Shown in pieces: positions 7,310 through 13,243 of a stretch of 13,243 bases of DNA. The position numbers and the translations under genes were made by a program. How positions within the stretch are numbered: the stretch's first letter is position 1; each line of letters begins with the position of its first letter. The DNA is from WYEN01 sp049976205 (GTDB lineage Archaea > Thermoproteota > Thermoprotei_A > Sulfolobales > AG1). Under the pieces are notes generated by a model that saw nothing but the letters and a program-made list of their open reading frames with translations, was not told the origin of the DNA and did not search any database. The DNA lies in assembly GCA_049976205.1 (NCBI GenBank), contig JBMFIR010000039.1, forward strand, positions 1 through 13,243. Reading direction: 5' to 3'.

Positions 7310-8512
7310 TTATAGAGCCAGTATGTATTTAAACAATATTACACCAATAACTAATGTGATAATTATGTGAGGGATCAGGTATTTGTATCCTTTCACAAAT
7401 GATATCTCTAGATAATTCGCGGTATACAGATAGCATGCGTGAAACGGAGATCCTAAGTAGCCTAAGAACGCGGCTGTGTACACAATCATTATAGTGGAGA
7501 GATCCATGTTAATATTTAGTGAGCCTAGGAGAGGAATTGATACTCCAACACCTGTTGTTGGGTGCCCACTAATTGCTGAGAATACTATAGGTGTTGATAA
7601 TGTAATGATCAGGGGGTCTAAACCGATTCTAGTAAGCTCACTTCCTAGGGTGCTCAGATCTATTGTTCTAAAGAAGTTTCTGAAGAGCATTAGTGAGTAA
7701 GCTAAGAAGACCATATCATATAATCTATAGTCTCTGAGGCTTCTCAATAGATCATTTAGAGAATATCTATTTAGTGTTATCAGTAGAATTATTCCTATAG
7801 ATACAGAGACAATAACATATAACTCATTTGATAAAAGTGGATTTCCAGAAAAACCAAGAGCAAGACTAATAAGTATTGTTGCGAGTATTGGTGTAGTGCT
7901 TCTCAACTCACTTGATACGGATTCTTCGCCTAAGACGAGTTTCTCACCGCTACTAGCTTTCTTGCCAATAAGTACTGAGTAGCCCAGTAAAAACATTACG
8001 AAAGCAATCGGTGTAGCGTACTCAGCCAGTCTCCAAGGAGACGTATTCGTTATTGCCGCAGTAAATATAATTGTTGTGCTCAGAGGATAGAAGTATAATA
8101 TAGTGTGCCTGTACCACACATTAACAAATAATTTCTGAGGCCTAGATAATCTCCTGAGATCACCGACACCATCAACTATAGGAGCAGATAGCAGAGCTCC
8201 TCCAGGGACTGGTAGTAGACCTATTAGACCTGGTATTAGTGTAATTGCTAAATAATCTCTTCTTAGGATCCTCATAAAACCACTACTCATAGCATTAATT
8301 AATCCCTTAACCCTATACAGTGAGACGAAAAAAGCGATCAGAAAAACATTAGCCATTAAGAGTTGAGAGACGTGGTCTCTCAATGTAAAAATTAATAGAT
8401 CAATGATATGCAAGGAGCCCGAGTAAAGTACTGAGGCAATGAAAACTGTAATAAACAAAGTAACTCCAATATTAACTCTAAAAAACATAAATATGATCAA
8501 GACAGAGACCAT
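7310..8512 (-). CDS. DUF401-family integral membrane protein (putative transporter)
   Basis: Polytopic membrane protein of about 400 residues with roughly ten or eleven hydrophobic segments, found mostly in archaea and related to the ion transporter superfamily. Diagnostic features, numbered from the ATG at 8512: LLPVPGGALLSAP (99-111), a re-entrant-loop-like Gly/Pro motif with a second counterpart near the C-terminus (SAISGHPTTGVGVSIPLLG), and WYRHTILYFYPL (133-144), a hallmark of DUF401. The two Gly/Pro loops suggest an inverted-repeat transporter fold. The substrate is unknown. An in-frame TTG 9 nt upstream (8521) is possible, but the ATG sits about 28 nt from a TATA-like TTAAATA and suits a leaderless start. 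The M24 gene lies 193 nt downstream on the same strand, so co-transcription is possible but not clear. Confidence 0.85.
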   Translation of the reverse strand: MVSVLIIFMFFRVNIGVTLFITVFIASVLYSGSLHIIDLLIFTLRDHVSQLLMANVFLIAFFVSLYRVKGLINAMSSGFMRILRRDYLAITLIPGLIGLLPVPGGALLSAPIVDGVGDLRRLSRPQKLFVNVWYRHTILYFYPLSTTIIFTAAITNTSPWRLAEYATPIAFVMFLLGYSVLIGKKASSGEKLVLGEESVSSELRSTTPILATILISLALGFSGNPLLSNELYVIVSVSIGIILLITLNRYSLNDLLRSLRDYRLYDMVFLAYSLMLFRNFFRTIDLSTLGSELTRIGLDPLIITLSTPIVFSAISGHPTTGVGVSIPLLGSLNINMDLSTIMIVYTAAFLGYLGSPFHACYLYTANYLEISFVKGYKYLIPHIIITLVIGVILFKYILAL

Positions 8513-8536
8513 GAGAAACAAGAGAGCTAAAGGATC

Positions 8537-8545
8537 TATTTAATA
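8537..8545 (-). promoter_or_regulatory. Candidate TATA box for the DUF401 gene
   Basis: TTAAATA on the minus strand is about 28 nt from the ATG at 8512. An alternative TTTATAAT at 8573-8580 would give a leader of about 40 nt. Confidence 0.35.
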
Positions 8546-8553
8546 ACCACCCA

Positions 8554-8567
8554 AGAATAATTATTCT
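8554..8567. repeat. Perfect 14-bp palindrome in divergent promoter region
   Basis: AGAATAATTATTCT is its own reverse complement. It sits between the DUF401 gene and the ATPase operon, just upstream of the DUF401 TATA candidate, where a dimeric repressor or activator could bind. AT-rich DNA yields such palindromes by chance fairly often. Confidence 0.4.
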
Positions 8568-8585
8568 GAAAAATTATAAAGAGAA

Positions 8586-8607
8586 GAATTATGAGATAAT
8601 TCATAAT
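8586..8607. repeat. Two interleaved inverted repeats
   Basis: GAATTAT (8586-8592) pairs with ATAATTC (8596-8602) over a 3-nt spacer. Overlapping it, ATTATGA (8588-8594) pairs with TCATAAT (8601-8607) over a 6-nt spacer. Both repeats are perfect 7-mers and mutually exclusive as hairpins. With the 14-bp palindrome 18 nt away this makes a cluster of dyad symmetry in the region controlling both flanking operons. Confidence 0.4.
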
Positions 8608-8741
8608 GTACAAGAAACTATTCAGCAAACATATGTATATGAGGGATCCCCTGATTAGATCACAATATACTAAATAGAGATCTTCAGGCCGTGATCATAG
8701 AACACATTACTTAGTTTAAAATAAAGCCTTCTTATTATATA
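8608..8741. other. Rest of the divergent intergenic region
   Basis: No coding frame with family resemblance was found in the roughly 220-nt spacer between DUF401 and the ATPase operon. Besides the upstream palindromes it holds a GGGATCCC palindrome (8643-8650), a widely spaced GATCAC/GTGATC pair, and the AT-rich promoter candidate listed separately. Confidence 0.4.
8715..8724 (+). promoter_or_regulatory. Candidate TATA box for the ATPase operon
   Basis: TTTAAAATAA is centred about 26 nt before 8745, close to an ATG at 8742 and just before GGTGG at 8744-8748. A leaderless start at 8742 would need a frame change to reach the ATPase frame; the alternative is internal initiation after GGTGG. Confidence 0.4.
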
Positions 8742-8754
8742 ATGGTGGCCTTAT

Positions 8755-9909
8755 ATACAGATAGAGATAAGAAATTTCAAAAGCATCCAATACGTATCCC
8801 TAGAATTAAGCCCCGTAACATTACTCGTGGGACCCCCCGCAGCAGGAAAATCTAATATTCTTGACGCTGTCTCATTCGCAGGCTATTTTAATAGATTATT
8901 GTTAATTGATAAAGAATACGAAAATGATTATTATGATCTTGAGCCACTTAATGTAACTTCGAGATATGAGGAGCCCAAAAGTTTGTTCAGAGACTTTAAT
9001 ATAGCCGAGGAAGTAAAAATATTAATAAAAGATAGTTCTATAACTCAAGATCTAAGTCTTAAATATGAGAAAGGTCAGCCTAAATTGTCGATTAATGATA
9101 TCGCGATACCATGGAATCTCAATAAATATGAGCTTCACTCTTCTCTGCCAAGGGTTGTAAACACTCTCAAGATGTTTACGAAGAATTTAATTGATTCGAG
9201 ATTATATGGTTTTGACAGATATGGGCTAGCTATAAGTGAATGTAGCAGTGATACTTTATGCGGTTTTAGCTACAAAGCCAGGGGGAGATTAAAAAAATCT
9301 CATCCGGTAAATATTCTAAGTGAACTTGCGTGGAATTTCGTTCGTATTCCACTGCTTAGTAAGAGATCAATAGTGAATCGTATTAACGAAGAGTTGCTGG
9401 AGAATCTAGAGGAAAAAATAGAATTGAAAGTTGGTAGAGAAGGTGATGTAGTAATATATGATTATGATCTAGAGTCAGAGACGCCAGCTATTTCAGATTC
9501 AATTTATCGTATGCTATATTATCTTGCGGCTTTGGAGACTGCCATAATATATGCTAAGATTCATGGTCTTGAGAAGAGGTTAATCGTTGGACTCGAGGAG
9601 CCTGAGGCTCACATATTCCCTTTCCTATTTAAGCCTCTTGTCGATTGGATAAGGAAAGCTAAGGACAATGTCTATATAATTATATCCACTCATAACCCCC
9701 TCTTTGTATCATTGATCTGGGATAGATTTGAGGATGCCAAGACATACTATGTCTATAGAGATAAAAAGAGTGGTAAGACAAACGTTGTCGAGTTAGATAT
9801 AGAGAAATTCGCGAAGGATCTTAGAACAACAGATGATTTAGTTGAGTTAAGACCTAGTGAGATGATTAGAAACTACGAGAGAGCAAAGAAGGAGACTGAG
9901 ATCAGGTAA
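8755..9909 (+). CDS. AAA15/OLD-like ABC-type ATPase, first gene of a three-gene cassette; start codon non-canonical or frameshifted
   Basis: The core belongs to the RecF/AAA15/OLD group: Walker A GPPAAGKS (8830-8853), a degenerate signature SDSIYRMLYYLAAL, Walker B LIVGLEEPEAH with the catalytic Glu pair, and the H-loop STHNP. Length from the first in-frame GTG (8827) is 360 residues, but that GTG encodes the residue next to Walker A and would delete the N-terminal strands. The same frame is open back to 8743 and encodes IEIRNFKS...LELSPVTLLV, a textbook N-terminus for this family, so translation must begin upstream. No ATG, GTG or TTG is in frame there; ATA at 8755 (6 nt after GGTGG) or 8761 are candidates, or ATG at 8742 followed by a +1 frame change. 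The start at 8755 is a guess. The partner gene begins 16 nt after its stop. A role in nucleic-acid sensing or defence is inferred from family and context only. Confidence 0.8.
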   Translation: MQIEIRNFKSIQYVSLELSPVTLLVGPPAAGKSNILDAVSFAGYFNRLLLIDKEYENDYYDLEPLNVTSRYEEPKSLFRDFNIAEEVKILIKDSSITQDLSLKYEKGQPKLSINDIAIPWNLNKYELHSSLPRVVNTLKMFTKNLIDSRLYGFDRYGLAISECSSDTLCGFSYKARGRLKKSHPVNILSELAWNFVRIPLLSKRSIVNRINEELLENLEEKIELKVGREGDVVIYDYDLESETPAISDSIYRMLYYLAALETAIIYAKIHGLEKRLIVGLEEPEAHIFPFLFKPLVDWIRKAKDNVYIIISTHNPLFVSLIWDRFEDAKTYYVYRDKKSGKTNVVELDIEKFAKDLRTTDDLVELRPSEMIRNYERAKKETEIR

Positions 9910-9911
9910 TA

Positions 9912-9917
9912 GAGGTG
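9912..9917 (+). promoter_or_regulatory. Ribosome binding site GAGGTG for the partner gene
   Basis: GAGGTG lies 8 nt before the GTG start at 9926, inside the 16-nt gap after the ATPase stop. It supports the GTG start and translation from a shared mRNA. Confidence 0.65.
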
Positions 9918-9925
9918 TAAGAAAA

Positions 9926-10531
9926 GTGATTATTTTTCTTCCGGAATGTTTTCTTAACAAGTGTTTTGCGGAGCTTTTGCTTGAGGAGCTTAAAGTTAGA
10001 GGGAAAATAATTCATAAGGGTTTCTTCGGTGGAGACAGGATCTTAAAAGAATTAAAAAGTGTTTCTAGGAGAGTGTATGGCAATGAGAAAATTATTCTTA
10101 TTATCGACATTGAAAATTGGCGAACCTCTAGAGGAATATATATTAAAAATATATTCAAAGAATATGATAGAGTTGATAAAATACATGTGATGATCGGTGC
10201 AGAGAAAATTGGTGGCGATAGAGTTATAGCGGTGATTTTTGATCCGAAACCTGAAGAGGTCTTTAACCTAGATCTAGATGAAAGTGAATTAAAGAGTGAA
10301 GATGCATGCAATAAAATTAAAAAAACAAGTAAATACTCTGAGATAATGAATATTGCTAATCAGATCGCTACATTAATACGAAAAAAGATCATTGAATCAA
10401 CAGAAGATCCTAAGGATCTTCTCACATCATTAGTTGTACATGGAACAAAGAATATTGAGATCGAGATCGAGGAGTTGAGACAGGTGGCGCTTAAAGAGGC
10501 TGAGGCTAAAGTCAAGGATAGATGGCAGTAA
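9926..10531 (+). CDS. Unrecognised ATPase partner with weak TOPRIM-like features
   Basis: I do not recognise this 201-residue protein with confidence. It opens with a hydrophobic strand ending in a Glu (IIFLPE, Glu7) followed by a helix, then IILIIDIEN (56-64) with Asp61 and Glu63, then IAVIFDPKPEEVF (101-113). A strand ending in Glu followed 50-60 residues later by D-x-D/E is the layout of TOPRIM nuclease domains, such as those paired with AAA15 ATPases in OLD and PARIS systems, but the usual E-G-x-x-D is not kept. The C-terminal ~70 residues are charged and helical. Its close coupling to the ATPase (16-nt gap, strong GAGGTG) and 10-nt overlap with the PIN gene argue for a functional complex. 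Alternatives are a structural partner or a small RNase-fold protein. Confidence 0.7.
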   Translation: MIIFLPECFLNKCFAELLLEELKVRGKIIHKGFFGGDRILKELKSVSRRVYGNEKIILIIDIENWRTSRGIYIKNIFKEYDRVDKIHVMIGAEKIGGDRVIAVIFDPKPEEVFNLDLDESELKSEDACNKIKKTSKYSEIMNIANQIATLIRKKIIESTEDPKDLLTSLVVHGTKNIEIEIEELRQVALKEAEAKVKDRWQ

Positions 10532-10944
10532 TTGAGACCGATATTATTTTAACACTGATCTCTAGTAGAGATAAGCGTCACCGGGAGGCGGTTGAGATCA
10601 TTAGAAGCATTAAAACATTAAAGATGTCGCCATATGCTCTCATTAAATTAGATCTTCTTATATTATTTAATAGATTAGAAGTAAAATTATCTGAGTTCTA
10701 TGAGGCTTTTAGCAAGATGCTATCTTATTATGATATAGAGATAATCAAACCAAATCCTAAACACCTGACTAAGGGATGGGAGCTCAGAGAAAAATATGGT
10801 CTAACTTATTTTGATAGTTTACACGCATCAGTAGCCTTGATTGAGAATGAGACATTAATAAGCTACGATAAAAGATATCTGGGTTTAAGAGAGCTGAAGT
10901 ATCTCACACCACAAGAAGCACTGAGACTTTTAACAAAATCATAG
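10522..10944 (+). CDS. PIN-domain ribonuclease (VapC-like), third gene of the ATPase cassette
   Basis: A PIN domain of 140 residues, the usual size for VapC toxins. The four acidic residues expected for the metal site are visible: Asp7 (IETDIIL), Asp44 (ALIKLDLL, where Glu is commoner), Asp98 (YGLTYFDSLHAS) and Asp116 (LISYDKRY). The YFDSLHAS and LISYDKRY motifs are strongly PIN-like. Start and stop overlap as ATGGCAGTAA with the preceding gene, implying translational coupling and balanced amounts. No VapB, AbrB or ribbon-helix-helix antitoxin gene lies beside it, so this is not a standard vapBC pair. The nuclease may instead be an effector controlled by the ATPase/partner complex (inference). 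It probably cleaves RNA, but the target cannot be predicted. Confidence 0.85.
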   Translation: MAVIETDIILTLISSRDKRHREAVEIIRSIKTLKMSPYALIKLDLLILFNRLEVKLSEFYEAFSKMLSYYDIEIIKPNPKHLTKGWELREKYGLTYFDSLHASVALIENETLISYDKRYLGLRELKYLTPQEALRLLTKS

Positions 10945-10991
10945 ATCTATCTAAGCTAGCAGTAACTTTGTTAATTGGGTTAAGAGCCGTA

Positions 10992-11006
10992 GTGCTATGA
11001 TAGCAC
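10992..11006. repeat. Inverted repeat GTGCTAT/ATAGCAC in convergent gap
   Basis: A perfect 7-bp inverted repeat around a single central G lies 48 nt after the PIN stop and is followed by CCTTGTTTTATGG. It may form a 3'-end hairpin for the ATPase-PIN operon. The rest of this 146-nt gap shows a loose AACC...GGTT pair, but no tRNA and no C/D-box pattern. Confidence 0.4.
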
Positions 11007-11090
11007 CAACCTTGTTTTATGGTTAGGTTATAAATGATATTACGTGATCAAGTTCTTATCTGCTGAAGAGTTGTTATTAAAATTAAACCT

Positions 11091-11615
11091 CTATGATGCT
11101 TTCTTCTGATCCTGCTTAGCACTAATTATTTTCTCGGCTTCTTCCACCATTCTCTTTATATATGGTAATCTTCTCTTAACAGCCTCACTATCTAGTTTTG
11201 CCTCATGGAACCCCCATACATGAAGAGTCCAAGCTCTATCCCACGACTCCTCAAACCATTTACCAATTTTATCACCTATGATCTCTACGGCTCTCTCAAG
11301 ATCTGTTACGGTTCATCTATCTCTCTTCTCAACTTCTCTCAGAATATTATCTAGATTTAGATATGTTGCCAGTGCCTTCACCACTTCTTCTGCCGCCTCG
11401 TAGAGTTTCTCGCTGGCTTGAACAGGATCTTTTTCCACGAGCTCAGCTCCCTCATCATAGTATCTCTTAGCTAATTCGATTCGTATCTCGGCGACTGCTA
11501 CTGGGTCTAGATTGAGTTTCTCAATTAAGCTACTATACACGATCTCCTCAAGGCTGAGACCTCTCTTAGTGATCTCCTCAGCTAATCTCTTTGGGATCGT
11601 GATTATTATATCCAC
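11091..11615 (-). pseudogene. PaREP1-family gene interrupted by one in-frame TGA
   Basis: From GTG at 11615 the frame reads 100 residues to a TGA at 11313-11315, then continues in the same frame for another 73 codons to TAG at 11091-11093. The upstream part has IRIELAKRYYDEGAELVEKDPVQASEKLYEAAEEVVKALA-type sequence, and the downstream part has FEESWDRAWTLHVWGFHEAKLDSEAVKRRLPYI-type sequence; both are hallmarks of PaREP1 (PF05942), a helical family of unknown function repeated in crenarchaeal genomes. The stop sits in KRDR-stop-TVTDLE, where from memory homologues carry Trp, so a single TGG-to-TGA change explains it. No other damage is visible, so the break is recent, a sequencing error, or a read-through site. 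A TATA-like box lies at 11651-11658 on the minus strand. Confidence 0.85.
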
Positions 11616-11650
11616 GGTGTCATCCTATATATTCAATCGACTCGAAGCGC

Positions 11651-11660
11651 TATAAAATTA
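11651..11660 (-). promoter_or_regulatory. Candidate promoter of the PaREP1 gene
   Basis: AATTTTATAG on the minus strand lies about 38 nt before the GTG at 11615, predicting transcription start near 11629. An intact-looking promoter fits with the coding break being recent. Confidence 0.4.
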
Positions 11661-11717
11661 AAATTATCTAATGAATGAAATTAATAATCATCTTATTCTC
11701 TGGCAAATAATTTTTGT

Positions 11718-11732
11718 CGCTAATTAATAGCG
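11718..11732. repeat. Hairpin CGCTA/TAGCG after the deacetylase stop
   Basis: A 5-bp stem with a 5-nt AT loop begins 4 nt after the HDAC-like stop codon (minus strand) and is followed on that strand by an A-rich, not U-rich, sequence. This may be a 3'-UTR structure. It is not a classical intrinsic terminator. Confidence 0.3.
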
Positions 11733-11736
11733 GTGG

Positions 11737-12783
11737 TTATTCTAGCTCAAATCCCCAGTACTCTCTTAGTATCTCAGAAAGTCTCTTCCTCAATTCATCC
11801 GGAGGCTCTCTGGCTCCTACGTATACTTCTTTTCTAGCACCTACTAATCCTTCTACGAAGGCTCTTAAACCAAGTCTTAGTCCTATGTCATATCCTCCCT
11901 CTAAGATCGCCACTACACCTCTTATTCTCTCTTCGGAGTATAGCTCTGAGAGGTAGGATCCGTATAGAGCATATGTCTTCTCGGTAGCACCTAGATAAGT
12001 TATTGGCTCACCTCTATAAGCATCAAAACCCGCGGATACAATAATTACATCGGGTCTGAATCTATCTATTAACTCCTTTACCACGTTCTCAAGAACCCAT
12101 CTATAGATCTCGTCCCCGCTACCAGCTTCTAGCGGAATATTTATTTTTGTTCCCTCAGCGCCTCTGCCACCAATATCCTCTACATCACCTGTTCCAGGAT
12201 AAATGCCTTCTTGATGAATATCTATGTGTAGAGCTTTGGGCTCTTCCCAGAGGATCTCTTGTGTACCATTTCCGTGATGAGCATCAAAATCAATTATCGC
12301 CACCTTACCACCTCTCCTAACAACAGCTAGTGCCGCGGCGGCCGCGTGATTAAATATACAGAAGCCTTGTGTAGGAGCATTCATCGCAACACCATATCTA
12401 CCAGCGTGATGACCTGGTGGTCTTGATAAGATAAACCAGATCCCTCTCTCCCTGAGAAGCTCCTCGACGACTCTCCACGCGGTAGTTGTGAATCTAAGTG
12501 CCACCTCATAGGTTCTGTGAGAGACGTATGTATCAGGGTCTATGTAGCTAATAGTTTTCTCAGATAATCTCTTGATAAGACTGATATACTGTGGGTCATG
12601 TATCTCCCTGAGTATCTCGGGCTCAGGCTCATATGTCTCTCTAACAATAATTCTCCCCCACACATCTGAGGATCTCAGAGAATTCATTGCTAAATCAATT
12701 CTCTCAGGTCTCTCAGGATGATAATTATTAGGATCCCTATGAAGACGGTGGATCTCGTCATAGACAAGATTTAGAGAAAACAT
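11737..12783 (-). CDS. Histone deacetylase-like amidohydrolase (class II type)
   Basis: Zn-dependent arginase/deacetylase-fold enzyme removing acetyl groups from lysine or from small acetylated amines such as polyamines; cytosolic. The 348 residues include the complete active site: NYHPERPERI (20-29) at the N-terminus, PPGHHA with catalytic His125-His126, DFDAHHGNGT with Asp167 and His169 as zinc ligands, SAGFDAYRGEP with Asp254 as third ligand, and LEGGY with Tyr298 that polarises the carbonyl. It starts at ATG 12781-12783 with no strong ribosome binding site. A TATA-like ATATTTTAT at 12801-12809 is close enough that the mRNA may be nearly leaderless. The pseudogene upstream on the same strand ends about 43 nt away. 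The family is firm; whether the substrate is a protein or an acetylpolyamine is open. Confidence 0.93.
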   Translation of the reverse strand: MFSLNLVYDEIHRLHRDPNNYHPERPERIDLAMNSLRSSDVWGRIIVRETYEPEPEILREIHDPQYISLIKRLSEKTISYIDPDTYVSHRTYEVALRFTTTAWRVVEELLRERGIWFILSRPPGHHAGRYGVAMNAPTQGFCIFNHAAAAALAVVRRGGKVAIIDFDAHHGNGTQEILWEEPKALHIDIHQEGIYPGTGDVEDIGGRGAEGTKINIPLEAGSGDEIYRWVLENVVKELIDRFRPDVIIVSAGFDAYRGEPITYLGATEKTYALYGSYLSELYSEERIRGVVAILEGGYDIGLRLGLRAFVEGLVGARKEVYVGAREPPDELRKRLSEILREYWGFELE

Positions 12784-12800
12784 TTTCGAGAAACCCTAGA

Positions 12801-12809
12801 ATAAAATAT
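12801..12809 (-). promoter_or_regulatory. Candidate TATA box for the HDAC-like gene
   Basis: CATATTTTAT on the minus strand is centred about 22 nt from the ATG, slightly short of the usual spacing for a leaderless gene. It lies between the pseudogene's stop and the deacetylase, suggesting independent transcription. Confidence 0.35.
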
Positions 12810-12826
12810 GGAAATCAAAGATTAAT

Positions 12827-13170
12827 TCATGTCCCCAGAAGTGGATGAGGAGCATCTAGATGTCTCAAATAATCTCCAACATCTACAACAACACAGCTAC
12901 GGATCTTTCCGTGTCTATATGCACATATCCAACTAATCTTCTTAACGGATCCCCAGTGGCTCCACCTAAAATAAAGTATTCGGCAGAAACACCTTTATCA
13001 TAACAACCTATCTCTAGATCTTTAATTACTTGCCCCAGAAGACTCCTTGAACATATTTAGAACATATTTATTATATTCACCTCATTTTCTTTAGCAATTA
13101 ATGGATTCATAACTCCTACCTCTAAACTCTTTATCAACACCCCTCATAATAGCTTGTAGAGTTTAGTGAA
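12827..13170 (-). pseudogene. Multiply broken remnant of an unidentified protein
   Basis: Minus-strand translation gives clearly protein-like sequence that must be stitched across lesions. From 13170 the frame reads FTKLYKLL, a TGA (13144-13146), then GVLIKSLEVGVMNPLIAKEN and on to a TAA at 13057-13059. The same frame continues through SLLGQVIKDLEIGCYDKG and LGGATGDPLRRLVGYVHIDT to ERSVAV. Around 12889-12891 the frame must shift (a 1-nt loss or 2-nt gain) to continue as VVDVGDYLRHLDAPHPLLGT and end at TGA 12827-12829. The pieces join smoothly, so this is one decayed C-terminal region of about 110 codons. The start is not identifiable and may lie beyond the window. I do not recognise the family. 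Nothing else was found in the 460-nt stretch from 12784 to the window end. Confidence 0.7.
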
Positions 13171-13243
13171 CTAAATCTCATATCATAAATATACATATAC
13201 ACAACTGAACTACTCTTATAATCATTTATCTTATTGAGTTCCA

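Noticed and set aside
10012..10311. Minus-strand open frame within the ATPase partner
   Set aside because: It lies opposite a gene with a strong GAGGTG site and operon context; its own translation shows no motif.
10981..11036. Possible tRNA or small RNA gene around the GTGCTAT hairpin
   Set aside because: No cloverleaf, no T-arm consensus and no C/D-box pair could be assembled; only one short hairpin is supported.
11714..11956. Plus-strand open frame opposite the deacetylase C-terminus
   Set aside because: Low-complexity Ser/Pro-rich shadow of a clearly conserved gene.
1..13243. CRISPR array or insertion sequence
   Set aside because: No regularly spaced direct repeats, transposase motifs or paired terminal inverted repeats were seen.

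Overview
The window reads as chromosome of a hyperthermophilic crenarchaeon, most likely from the Desulfurococcales or a near relative. The evidence is compact, AT-rich coding DNA heavy in AGA/AGG/ATA codons; short 5' regions with AT-rich TATA-like boxes close to the starts; Shine-Dalgarno cores of the GAGGTG/GGTGAT type next to GTG and TTG starts; and archaeal families such as DUF401, PaREP1 and a dolichol/phytol-kinase-like CTP kinase. No rRNA, tRNA, CRISPR array or insertion sequence was found.

Left part (1-8521), metabolic and housekeeping genes. The tail of an unknown CxxC protein is followed by adenine deaminase (purine salvage). Converging on it is a Sir2 deacylase with a YxxR acyl-selectivity motif. 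Divergent from Sir2 is an integral membrane polyprenol-type kinase. A class I/II aminotransferase follows, probably co-transcribed with an unusual fusion of a dual-specificity phosphatase and an HD phosphohydrolase. Converging on that pair are an M24 'pita-bread' hydrolase that has lost three of the five usual metal ligands and a DUF401 membrane transporter.

Middle part (8522-10944), an accessory-looking cassette and the best candidate for an undescribed system. It is a three-gene operon of an AAA15/OLD-like ABC ATPase, a 201-residue partner with weak TOPRIM-like acidic motifs, and a PIN-domain ribonuclease that overlaps the partner by 10 nt. No VapB-like antitoxin is visible. The layout recalls ATPase-plus-nuclease defence modules such as PARIS and split OLD systems, but the PIN as third member is unusual. 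The ATPase has no canonical start codon: its N-terminal strands are encoded upstream of the first in-frame GTG, in a stretch that holds only ATA-type candidates or needs a frameshift from an ATG at 8742. The divergent promoter region in front of it carries palindromes.

Right part (10945-13243), a decaying neighbourhood. A PaREP1-family gene is cut by one in-frame TGA where TGG (Trp) would restore the protein. A class II-type histone deacetylase-like amidohydrolase is intact. Upstream of it on the same strand lies a multiply broken pseudogene (in-frame stops plus one frameshift) of a protein I do not recognise. Sir2 and the HDAC-like enzyme mean that both lysine-deacylase classes are encoded within about 10 kb.
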